Notes under the pieces: model-generated
What the model saw: only the letters and a program-made list of their open reading frames with translations
Databases searched by the model: none
Told to the model about the DNA's origin: nothing
Made by a program: the position numbers and the translations under genes
Source of the DNA: Narthecium ossifragum
Taxonomy: Eukaryota > Streptophyta > Magnoliopsida > Dioscoreales > Nartheciaceae
Direction of reading: 5' to 3'
Assembly: GCA_963920575.1 (NCBI GenBank)
Contig: OY986971.1
Coordinates: 23,206,145 to 23,270,144 of the forward strand
Length of the DNA: 64,000 nucleotides
Shown here: positions 36,253 to 46,578 of the stretch, piece by piece
Layout of the letters: every line of letters starts with the position of its first letter
How positions within the stretch are numbered: position 1 is the stretch's first letter

Positions 36253-38437
36253 TGTGAGGACCTGTCCCTCTATTCCTGTAGCTCGTGTTGACCACAAGGG
36301 AAATTTCACCTTGTCGGTTTGTTTCACACCCGTGTGTGCACACACTGACCTTGATTGTGTATGTGTTTGATTAGAAAGGTTAGGTGGACCTGGGGTCGAA
36401 AGATCCGGAATTGGGCTTGAGTTTGGCCCAATTCTGACTCCCTGTGCAGGTTGGATCAATCCAAACTCCACTTTGGATCGATCCAGGATGCACTAGGGAG
36501 TGTTAGCCGCCAGTGGAGTTCGGATCGATCCAAGGTGGAGTTTGGATCGATCCCACTCGAACTGGGGCGTCCGTATAAGAACGGACGCAATACTTCCTTT
36601 CTCTTTTCTTTTCGATTCCCCTGCGATTGGGCTCAGATCCAGCGAAATCTTGAGCGGATTTAGGAAGATCCAAGGGTTGGTTTCGTGGATTGAAGTAGCT
36701 CTTGTCGAGGTAGGGTTTCTACCTACGGATTTGGTTGGGATTTCTCGTGTTCTTCGTCATTTTCGTCGAATTCGGGTTTGTTTTGAGTAGATCTCCATGT
36801 ATAAGTGATGGTTTCCGGTTTTGAAGCTATGAGTAGCTTCGTGAGCATCAGATTTACCAACCCACCAAGTTTGGTGAAGCTTGGTTTGGTTTCCCGGCCG
36901 TGATCGGAGGGCCGGTTGGGATCGATCTAGGTGGATATTGGATCGATCCAAGTTGCACTCAATATGGTCTGTTCATTGGTGGAAGTTGGATCGGTCCATG
37001 GGTATGTTTGGATCGATCCCGTGTTTCCCAAGAATAGTATCTGAGGGTAACAGAGATCGGTTTTCTTGGTTTTTCCGAGTTGGATTGATCCAAGGATAAG
37101 TTGGATCGATCCGAGGGCAAGTCGGATCGATCCAAGGACAAGTTGGATCGATCCGAGGGCAAGTCGGATCGATCCATGGGTATGTTGGATCGATCCAACG
37201 TGCACCAGTATGCGTTTTTGAGGTTGTTTTGCCCGTGGGGCTTCGTATGTATGCGGTTTTAGCGGTTTTGCTCGCGGGGCTTGCCATGATAGTTTTGTGT
37301 ACCGCTTTAATGGCGTGTTTATTTATATTGCTATACACTACTGTCTGTGATGACTCCCAGAATTGTGTGGAATAAATGGGCTGACTGTATGCCCTTTATC
37401 GCTTTGTGGTTAACCGAGAGAGTCATGACCCTCGAGAATGTTTAGTATAAATGGGCCGAAGGTATGCCCTTGATTGTTGCATGTTTATACTGTTGTACTG
37501 CCTAGCTTTCTTGTGCATTTAGTTGCATTTGTTGTGGCATGGGTGACTCCTGTATCAATTACTAAGAGGTGGATGTCGTTACCCCGACGTGTGTCGTCAT
37601 GCTTGGTATCCAACATGGGTAGGGTGTTTTACATGTGCTGAGGTTCTCCTCGTTGTGGGTGGAGAAGGTTACATGGACAGGAACCCTGGGGGTATCGATG
37701 GGATTTATGGGCTCCCTGGCAAGCCTTAGCCTTTGATTTGGAGTCTAGGGGTCGTATTGGTTCTATTGCTTTGAGTGCTAAGAGTTGGTTGTCTTAACCA
37801 CGGTTGTTCCGCCAAGTGTGGAGATCCCGCTTGGAGAGGGGTGTCCTACTGGTATCGTCATGTCCACCCTGTGTCAGGGATTGTCGGAGGTGGTCCATCC
37901 CTGAATAGTGGTCGTCGGAGGGACATACTTTGAACAGGTACCCTTCGGGTTAATAACGGGATTTATGGGGTCCTTGGCAGGCCTCAGTATTTGGCACAGA
38001 GTTAGTTCAGTTGCAGTCTCCCCTTCCTTGTGGGTGTGTCGTAGAGTAGAACCCTGCTGAGCTAGTGCTCACTCCTACCCGAGCTGCGTTTGCAAGTGCA
38101 GGTACCAGCTCTCCTTCGGTGGGCCCAGTTGCTTGTCCTGTGGTGGCGCGTCGACGTCAGGACATGCTTGAGGGTCAGGATGGCTTCCGCTGTGCCTTTC
38201 GAGAGTCTGCTGATAATGTAACTTTTTGAGATTTTAAATATCTTTTGTACATGAGAATGTTTATGTAAATCTTGATGTAACTCTGTTATATGTACAGTTT
38301 TGTAATAATAGTAGTTGTTAGAATTACTTCTGCTCTCTGTTTTGTTTATAATTGTTTCCGCCAGTTTGATATTAGTAGATGTAGGAACCCCTCCTCGTGT
38401 CCCGGTCCGGATGGGTTTTCTGGGCAGGGGCGCGACA
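36253..38437 (+). mobile_element. Solo long LTR at the right side of hAT element, unit B
   Basis: The 2185-bp LTR has ends TGTGAGGACCTGTCCC and GGGGCGCGACA, flanked by TGATC (36248-36252) and TGACC (38438-38442). Two palindrome clusters lie at 36445-36555 and 36915-37200. The second includes a 22-bp tandem unit around GTTGGATCGATCC. It carries the TATAAATGGGCC motif at 37446. It is the cleanest reference copy of the family in the window. Confidence 0.9.
37446..37457 (+). promoter_or_regulatory. Candidate LTR core promoter (TATAAATGGGCC)
   Basis: This is identical to the motif at 5237 and, antisense, at 58695. It sits about 1.2 kb into a 2.2-kb LTR. Function is inferred. Confidence 0.45.
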
Positions 38438-38579
38438 TGACCCGTTTATAAACGGGTCGGGTTCGGGTTGATAAACCTGACCCATTTATTAAACGGGTCG
38501 GGTTCGACTTTGGCTTTTGGGTCGAGATATCACTGCTCGATCCGACCCGTGAACCCGAATTATCACCCCTAATTGGTGC

Positions 38580-39943
38580 TGCTAATCATTTAACTTTGGA
38601 AATTGGGAAGAAGATGATATTCTGGACTTCACAGATGGAGTTGAATGATGACGACTGTTGTTTTTTCCACGGACAACATAAGAATGTGCTAATGTGCTAA
38701 TGCAACTAGAGTTGGCCGATGCATGATGCATGATGCATAATGGGCTATATCTGTCAACACTGGCGGGCTGGGTTGCCGTCTCTCGTGGTCAAGCCAATCG
38801 CCAGTGGATATTGATTGGTTGCCGGTTTCCACGTCTCTGATGGCAATTTTTGATTAGTCGGGGCTTCGTTGATTAGTCGAAGTCATGTAATTTGTCCTCC
38901 ATGTCTCTTTAATATAGTCCTCCTAATGCTTCAGTCTTCTTCGTTCATTTTGCAGTACATGTCACTTCTAAAAAAAACGTGTCCTTTAATAAAAGAAAAT
39001 AAGAAATTTTAAACTCTAGAATTGTAGATTGAAACTATTATATGATAGTCAGAACATTTGTGTACATGTCACGTGGTCATGAATCTTGTTCACGGACGAC
39101 CCACAACCGCAACGAGAGCGACCCACAACCGCGAATGAGATTCACAATCCCTCCGTCCTCCGCCCCCCATCCTCCACCCTTTCGTCACTCTCTAAAGCTT
39201 CTAGAAGGCTCATGAGGTCATGATGCTAATTTCTCCTTTTTCTCCAACGCCAATCAAGTCTTGAATTGTCAGTTTTCAACTCCAGCGATCCTCCACCACG
39301 CTGTTTGTCGTCACTGCGCCACCACCCCTTTGCTGGTAAATCTAATTAATGAGAATGATATTTTAGTCATTTTTTAATAAGCCGGTATTAAAGTCATATT
39401 AAAATGGAGTTATAAACTTAAGAAAATACCAAATGGGATTTTTACCATAAACTTTCTCCAATATAGGGTTTTTATCAATTCTCTCTCTCTATATATTTTT
39501 TTAAGGCGTGAGAAAGAAGAGCCACGTGATCACATGCTCATGGGGGGATACCAATGGATAAGCTTGAAGACAAGTAATTATTTAATTTATGTAGAAATAT
39601 ATTAATACCTCTAGTAAATCAAAGAGAGTGCACTGTACACAACTTGCCGAACACGATATATATATATATATTTTTAAGTCATGAGAAAGAAGAGCCACAT
39701 GATCCCATGCTTATCCGGGGAAATACCTGTGGATAGGCTTGAAGATAAATAATTATTTAATTTATGCAGAAATATATTAATACCACTATTAAATCTTAAA
39801 GAGAGTACACTGTACATAACTAGCCGAACACGATATATTAATTGGGATTTGTCCATACGCATAAACATTCATTGTGCACAGACCAAGCAGGGTTAACAAA
39901 ATTAAGAGTTAGAAGCCATTGAAGCTAGTGAGGTGAGGCAACA
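38580..39943 (+). promoter_or_regulatory. B/C junction and promoter of copy C
   Basis: Unit C begins at 38762. The promoter holds the two repeats seen in copy B, the first with CACGTG (near 39522) and the second with CACATG. A further CACGTG lies at 39070. Private to C is a 60-bp insertion (39844-39903) between the ATATATTAATT box and the start codon, which moves the TATA-like box to about 110 bases from the ATG. That could alter or abolish correct initiation. Confidence 0.5.
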
Positions 39944-42130
39944 ATGGCAGCTGGATCTCCATCTAAGGGAAGGGCTCATGCAGTAATGGTCGCTTGCCCC
40001 AGCTCAGGCCAGATAAACCCCATGCTAGATTTCGCCAGGGTCCTCCACCTCAAAGGCTTCCACATCACCTTCGTCAACACCGAGTTCAGCCACAGTTGCC
40101 TTCTCCGGTGCTCCACCGGAACCAATCCCCTTGGCGACGCCGATGGCTTCCGTTTCGAGACAATCTCCGACGATCTTTCACAGGCGGATCGCGACGGGCC
40201 GGAGTACTATGAAAAGATGTCTATCTCGACGAGAGACAACGGTGGTGCTCACCTGGGAGAGCTTATTCGCAAGCTCAACGGCACCGGCGACACGCCGCCT
40301 GTCACTTGCATCATAGCCAATATGTTTATGACCTTTGCTCTCAAGGTTGCTAAAGAGTTCGGCATTCCTGGACTTGTTTTCTGTACTATGGGTGCTTGTG
40401 GCTTCATGGGCCTCCTTCACCTAACTGAGCTCATCCAAAGAGGATACATTCCGCTGAAAGGTACTCTTTTCAGAATTATGTTAAATTTTAGGATTCGGAT
40501 CATATTTCGTCCTCAAAAATCCTAATTTCAAATTCTACTCTACGATTTTTGAAATATCTAATTTTCCCTTAGAATATATCTTAGTATGAAATGATATATT
40601 TTTATCTTCTACCACCATCCGGTAATTAATTGGCCCAGTATACGATAAATATATAATACAAATTAAGGATAAATATACAATAGAAGTTACTCAACAGGGT
40701 AGTACAATTTGTAAGTACCTTGTTATACGATTTGATACGAATTAAGGACACTGTAAGAAATTTTTTTGAGGTATGAAGTATAAATATTGAAATAATTTCA
40801 TATTAAATCAACTTTATTTTTTATTTTACAGCATAGACCGGGTTATTTTGTATTATCATTACATAACAGCCCATTTGATAGAATTCAAGCAAAAACATAT
40901 CAAACACTATATTTTTGAGTCTACAATATAGCTCTATTTTGTGTTTTCGTTACAAAACGATCTTTTCATTACAATATAGCTCTATTTTTGACTTATAATG
41001 ATTTCATATGCCAATGCCCTGTTTCGTAACAAAAATGCAAAATGCCCATAAATTGTAAAATAAAAAATAAAGTAAATTTAGTATGCAATTTTTCCCCTAA
41101 TTTCTATTACAGGCATCTTCCACTGCTCATGTTGTAGTTTTTTCTTGTGTGTTACTTAGATGAAAGTTATTTGGAGAATGGATATCTAGACACACAGATA
41201 GATTGGATCCCTGGCATGAAAAACATTCGTCTGAGAGACTTTCCTGACTACATCAGAACAACAGACCTCAACAAGCCCTTCTTTCTCAAAAACGATATAG
41301 ACGAATCTAGCAATTGTCGAGACTCATAGGGTTCAATCCTCAACACCTTTCATAGCTTGGAAGCTGAGCTGTTGCATACAATGAAATCTATGTTCCCTCG
41401 TATATACACAGTTGGCCCTATGAATCTTCTACAGATTAATCGTCAATCCTCAAAATTGAGCCTATGGAAAGAGGACTTTGGTTGTATGGAGTGGTTGGGA
41501 GCTCGAGAAGAAAACTCTGTTGTCTACGTGAACTTTGGGAGCTTCATAACAGTGGCAATGGAGCAGCTGATGGAGTTTGCATGGGGACTTGCGGAGAGTA
41601 ACCATCCATTCTTGTGGGTGATCCGACCTAATTTGGTGGTAATGGCCGGCGATGGCGTGGTGGAATTTCCAAAGGAGTTTTATCAGAGAACCAAGGGGAG
41701 GTCTTGCATTGCTAGTTGGTGCCCACAAGAGAAAGTGCTGTCTCATCCTGCTGTTGGTGGCTTTTTGACACACAATGGCTGGAACTCCACGTCAGAGAGC
41801 ATCTCCAACGGCGTGCCGATGCTTTGCTGGCCAGTTTTCGGAGATCAAATGATGAATTGCCGGTATGTTTGCACTGAATGGGCAATAGGGATGGAGATTG
41901 ACCAAGACGTTAAGAGAGAACAAGTTAAAGACATGGTGAGGGAGTTAATGGCGGGGAAAAGAGGAGTGGAGATGAGAAATAATGCAAGGAAATGGAAAGA
42001 GTTAGCCAAGGAAACCACTCATGAAGATGGATCATCTTATGCAAACATTGAGAGATTACTTAAGGATTTGGATCCTCAAATATATTGTTATCATCTTATG
42101 CAAACATTGAGAGATTACTTAAGGATTTAG
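39944..42130 (+). pseudogene. UGT85-like UDP-glycosyltransferase, copy C (broken)
   Basis: Exon 1 is 39944-40460 and exon 2 starts at 41160. The intron is only 699 bp because it lacks the SINE-like insert and the AT tract. TGG has become TAG at 41327-41329 (Trp229), ending the product at 228 residues before the sugar-nucleotide domain. The downstream frame remains open and keeps VVYVNFGS and the whole PSPG box, so the break looks recent. The original terminal stop has become TAT, and the frame runs into a tandem duplication to stop at 42130. As in A and B, Gln23 and Asn126 occupy the catalytic positions. Confidence 0.92.
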
Positions 42131-42207
42131 ATCCTCAAATATATTGTTTTCATCTTATGCAATCATTGAGAGTTTACTTAAGGATTTGGATCCTCAAATA
42201 TAGTGTT
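42033..42207 (+). repeat. 59-bp tandem triplication at the 3' end of copy C
   Basis: The start CATCTTATGCAA occurs at 42033, 42092 and 42151. The unit covers the last codons of the gene up to the stop. Because 59 is not a multiple of three, the second unit is read in another frame (HLMQTLRDYL). Copies A and B have one unit. Confidence 0.95.
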
Positions 42208-42658
42208 ACAGTTGCGTCCGGCTCAGTCGATTCACCCTGTTCATTTCCTCTTATCCCTAGTTGAGTGGGCTGAACATAGTTGGTCAAGTCTGACCCAGCC
42301 CAGTAGGCCCAACCCTAACCTAGTTGAGACGATCAACAATGGCCAAGCCAGGCCTAGCCTATCTCTATTTAGCATATATATATATATATTTCTAGTTATC
42401 TTCTATCACGACTAATGCCTATTTCAAATTTAAATATCATCAAATAAAAGAAATAATTGTAATGTGATTTACCGAATCATAGCCGTCCATCATTACCCCT
42501 CTCTTCCAACCTCACTTTATCAATTGTCCATCTCCTTTCCCACTCAATTGTTTACCGTCTTCTCCCCTCCTCCCAGCCGCCATGACTACGCCAACGCCAC
42601 CCCTCTGCGCCAACTCTTCTCTCCGTCTTCCACTCATCCTCTCGTCTTTCCCGCCAGA
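42208..42658 (+). other. 3' flank of copy C
   Basis: This region is homologous to 3161-3655, with small deletions in the pyrimidine-rich part (ATGACTACGCCAACG at 42581). No intact gene is seen. Confidence 0.4.
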
Positions 42659-43274
42659 TCGGGAAGACATTCCCCTAACATGCATATAGGCTATAAATCT
42701 TTTTCAATCCAATAAATGATCAAAGTCATTCTATCTAAAGTTTGTTGGATAATAAGTTCTTTAACATAACTAAATGAAAAATATTCTCCTTTCAGACTGA
42801 AATGGTTCAAATAGTACAAATAAACACAGATATATAATACCAAAAGAAGTATCAAAAGAATTAAGTTGTTCGAAAGGAGAGTAAGGCACAAGACGAGGCT
42901 ACTAATTTCTTACGAAACATTACAAGCAACATCGAATGCGATCACTATATAAACAAAAAGGAAAAGCTAGCTAATAGCAGATGTGGTGACACAAATTGCA
43001 ACTGAGAAAGCTAATGTTGTAGCTTTATATGTCTACTCTATTGAGGAAAAAGAAAATCCACAAATAAAGGAATCTAAATTGGTTTGGGACATCCAGCCTA
43101 TTTCTTCACCTCATTTGCTTGGGGATGCAGTATTAGCAACACTCTATTGCAATTTAGTGCATTGAGGCCACTACAAACAAAGAGGAGCCAATATATACCA
43201 AAAGTGGTGGATGAAACTGCAGCTGAGAAAGTTGATGCTACAACCTTATCTATAGGTTCTATCGAGGAAAAGGA
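42659..43274 (+). other. Segment private to unit C with repeated coding-like motifs
   Basis: About 615 bp is absent from units A and B. It sits between the shared flank (CCCGCCAGA) and the copia LTR. Two stretches about 220 bp apart encode related peptides, ATEKANVVALYVYSIEEKE and AAEKVDATTLSIGSIEEKE. This suggests a fragment of a repetitive protein gene or a transposon. It is either an insertion in C or a loss in the A/B ancestor. The product is not recognised. Confidence 0.35.
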
Positions 43275-44131
43275 GGTTAAGCGCATAACGAACCTTAACC
43301 GTAACTAGGTCTCGATACACAAATCTAAACACATAGAGACCTCAAAAAGAGCGGAAAGACAACAAATCTCTTAAAAAGATGGCAAAACTCATAGGCCTGC
43401 CTAAGTATACCATTAAAACAACCCATCAAAAAACTTGCTTGGGATTCCATCAAAATAGTAGAGCATATATAGGCAGTTGAAGCCAACAAAGCTTTTCGAA
43501 TCGACAATCACTCGGATTCCTCGGCAACTTATGTGTAGTTAATGAAGCCTCCATCAAGTATTACAATAAAGATCAAGTAGATACACTCCAAGTATTAACC
43601 TCCTCAGTACACGGAAAAACAAGGATCTTGTGCTTTGGGTAGACAAATCAGATACACATACATTATCTTAGAGAAAGTGAGCAAATGAGCACCACAAGCA
43701 CACAAGAAAATTTTCGTGGTTCACCCACTCAAGGGCTACGTCCATGGGCGTCCGACAAGGAGATCAATCCACTATCAATCAAGAGATTACAAGAGGTTGA
43801 TGATACTACCAATCTCTAATTGGATACAATGACAACCATTCTAACTCCACATTCTATAAGCTCTTCTACCTTACTAATCTTGCCTTGGAGAACTTGAGAA
43901 GTCACCTCCAAGCATCTCGGAGACTTGATGAAAAAGAAAACCAAGTGATGAAAACCCAACCCCTCTCTAACCTCTCCACTCTCTACACAAGAGAAAACAA
44001 GGGAGTAGTTTTCATCACTTTCCAAAATGACCCAACCCAATCATTACAACATAAACCATTCTAGTTGATCTACTGAGTCCAAAACAACTAACCCAATCTA
44101 AATGAGTGAGTTTGATATCATAGACCCAACA
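43275..44131 (-). mobile_element. Copia 3' LTR, unit C
   Basis: The LTR of about 857 bp is homologous to 21888-22747. Its - strand start is TGTTGGGTCTATGATATC at 44131, next to the polypurine tract. It includes the segment (near 43710-43800) that unit A has lost. Confidence 0.65.
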
Positions 44132-46578
44132 ATCTCCACCTTGATAGCAAAGTCATCTTCATGCCAACCCACCAAGTAAAATCTTCAACTTGACTTACAA
44201 CCTAGAGAAGTTAGACTCCATTCCGACTTATCCACCAGAACCGGCTTTGTAAGCATGTCAGCATGATTCTCTTTGGTTCTAACCTTCACCATCCAAACCC
44301 TGTTATCTTCAATAACCTCACGGATGTAATGATATTGAACCTCAATATGCTTGGTCCTTTTGTGATACACCGGGTTCTTTGCCAAACATATGCACTCATG
44401 CTAACACATGACAAAACCATAGGTTTAGAATGCACCCCTATCACACCTATCAAACCTTGGAGCCAAACCACTTCTTTGCTAGCTTCCGTCATTGCCATAT
44501 ACTTCCCCTCGGTCGTAGACAATGCAACCGTCGGATGAAGATTTGACATCCAACTAATTGGACCATCACCAAAGCAAAATACATAACCCGTAGTTGACTT
44601 GCTTCTCTTGTCAAGATCACCGGCAAAATTGGCATCAACATATCCATGAATCACATTAGAACCTTTCTCAAATGTAATTGCATAATCACTAGTACCTCTC
44701 AAGTAGCGAAGCACCCATTTTGCCACCTCCCAATGAGCTTTTTCTGGATTAGACATAAACCGACTAAGCACAGTAATTGCATAAGCAATATCAGGTCATG
44801 TATATAGCATGGCAAACATCAAGTTGCCAATCAAGCTTGCATAAGGAATCCGCTCCATCTTTTTCTCATCTTCCGTTCTTGGGCATTCTTCGGAAGACAA
44901 CTTGAGATGATGAGCAAATAGAGTCTTTACCTTGCTCATGTCAAACCTTTCAAGTACTTTCTCCACAAAGCTCCTTTGTGAGAGTAGCAATGTCCCATTA
45001 TTTCTATTCTGCCGAATCTCCATACCAAGGATTTGGCATGCCATGTCGAGATCTTTCATCTCAAATGCTTTGCTCAATTGTGCCTTGAGCTCAACAATCT
45101 TAGCCTTATTCTTTCTAATCAAGAGTATGTCATCAACATATAGGACTAAGATTAAATAAATTACATCTTCAAAGAACTTGAATTAGACACAATGGTCATA
45201 CTTACTCCTCTTGTATCCAAAACTTAGCATGAAAGTATCAAACTTCTTATACCATTGCATTGATGCTTGCTTGAGACAATACAATGACTTCTTGAGCATG
45301 CACGCGAGATTCTCCTTACCTTTTTCAATAAAGCCCTGAGGTTGTTGCATATAAACCTCCCCCTCAAGATCTCTATGTAAGAATGTCATTTTCACATCTA
45401 ATTGCTCAAGCTCCAAGTTAATTGCTCAAGCTCCAAGTTATAGTTGACAGTCGGTGCAAATATCTCAAAGAAATCCGTACCTTTCTTTTGTGCAAAGCCC
45501 TTTGCAACTAGTCTTGTATGATATCTTTCAATCTTACCATCAGCACCTTTCTTAATCTTGTATGCCTATTTGCATCTCACAGCTTTTCTCCCTTTTGGTA
45601 GCACAATTAAATCCCTTGTTTGGTTCTTTCGGAAAGTGCTTCCATTTCCTCTTCCATAGCATTCTTCCAACAATAAGAATCACTACATTCAATGGCCTCA
45701 TTGTATGAACTTGGTTCACCATCTTCGGTTACTAATGCTTGCATGATCTTGGGGTCTACACAATCTTTCAAACGAGCCGTCACACTCCTTTCACGTCTTA
45801 GACGATCCAATGCTTGTGATAGTGGTGGTAAGACTTGTTCAAAATGCTCTTCATCTTCATCGGTATTTTCTTCAAACTCTTCATCGAACTCTTCATCACC
45901 TTCACTAGCAACTTGCTCTATAGGAACATCTTTCGGCATGGCACAATTTGGTTCAACTTCAAAATACTCCATCTCTTTTGGAACTTCTTCTCCCTTGCTA
46001 CTTTGTTGAGAACCTTTGACAAGCATCTCGGACTCATCAAAATGCACATCTCGGACTCATCAAAATGCACATCTCTTCACACCTTCGCTATAACCTACAA
46101 AGATGTATTTCTTGGACTTCGACACTAGTTTGTTCACAACTAGGTATTAGTGCATAAGGATGACAACCAAATATCTTCAATTCGGAATTGTCATAAGGAG
46201 TTCCGGACCATACCTCTTGAGGTATTTTACCTTCCAATGTTGTCGATGGAGAACGATTAACAAAATAACAAGCCATAGGAATAGACTACACCCATAGCTC
46301 TTCCTCCAATCTAGCATTGGTCCTCATGCATCGAGCACACTCCACCAAAGTACGATTCATCCTTTCCGCTACACCATTTTGTTCCGATGTATACACATTG
46401 GTATAGTGCCTTCGAATGCCAACCTCCTCGCAATAGTTGATGAACTCATGAGACTTGAATTCCATAAAAACATCTCCTTTGGACTTGAGAAGCTTGATCC
46501 AAACTCTTCTTCAAAAATCATCAATGAATGAGACAAAATATTTTGTACCACCATAAGATGCAATAGGAGAGCACCACA
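44132..46578 (-). pseudogene. Copia polyprotein remnant, unit C (integrase to RNase H)
   Basis: This is the fullest copy. On the - strand come the integrase end (VSFIDDF; GVAERMNRT; FVNRSPSTTLEGKIPQEVW), an acidic linker (45607-46047), RT with LEQLDVKMTFLH and the YVDD catalytic box at 45129-45140, and RNase H (DANFAGDLDKRSKSTTGYVF; STTEGKYMAMTEASKE). The frame is broken repeatedly, including the +1 shift after SMSA shared with A and B, and there is a short tandem repeat near 45410-45440. The integrase is cut at 46578 by a long LTR. It is not functional. Confidence 0.92.
45129..45140 (-). other. Copia RT catalytic box YVDD
   Basis: On the - strand TAT GTT GAT GAC encodes YVDD, preceded by LVL. 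This is the polymerase active site of Ty1/copia reverse transcriptase. Confidence 0.9.

Larger units (their letters stand above)
30097..38571. mobile_element. Non-autonomous hAT-like element, unit B, with nested LTRs
   Basis: The target duplication is ATTGGTGG (30089-30096) and ATTGGTGC (38572-38579). The termini are TAGGGGTGGCAATCCGG and GAATTATCACCCCTA. It is the same insertion as in unit A, swollen to 8.5 kb by three long LTRs. The residual hAT sequence is about 1.1 kb, with no transposase. CT-rich simple sequence fills 30305-30680. Confidence 0.88.
17754..38761 (+). repeat. Tandem segmental duplication, unit B
   Basis: This second copy of the segment has the same order of parts as unit A. 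Private additions are a 372-bp MITE-like insert (21071-21442) and three long LTRs inside the hAT element (30950-36106, 31153-33712 nested within it, and 36253-38437). It shares with unit A, but not with C, the intron insert at 19282-19423 and the LTR junction in copia at 23665. It therefore pairs with A as the younger duplication. It holds the only intact glycosyltransferase of the array. Confidence 0.9.
38762..46578 (+). repeat. Tandem segmental duplication, unit C (partial)
   Basis: This third copy is recognisable from the GGCGGGCTGGG start through the glycosyltransferase and the antisense copia element. It lacks both the intron insert and the copia-breaking LTR of units A and B, so it branched off first. 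It is followed at 46579 by an unrelated insertion of a reverse-oriented long LTR. The rest of the unit (LTR block, exon remnants, hAT) is not seen before the assembly gap. Confidence 0.85.

Noticed and set aside
36927..37338. Repetitive proteins of the DRSNLPSDRS type
   Set aside because: They are translations of the 22-bp GGATCGATCC tandem repeat; the same happens at 58844-59181 and 32026-32451 with other arms.
31153..38437. One full retrotransposon with LTRs at 31153 and 36253
   Set aside because: Both LTRs have the same orientation, but each has its own 5-bp target duplication, different palindrome arms, and no coding region between them.
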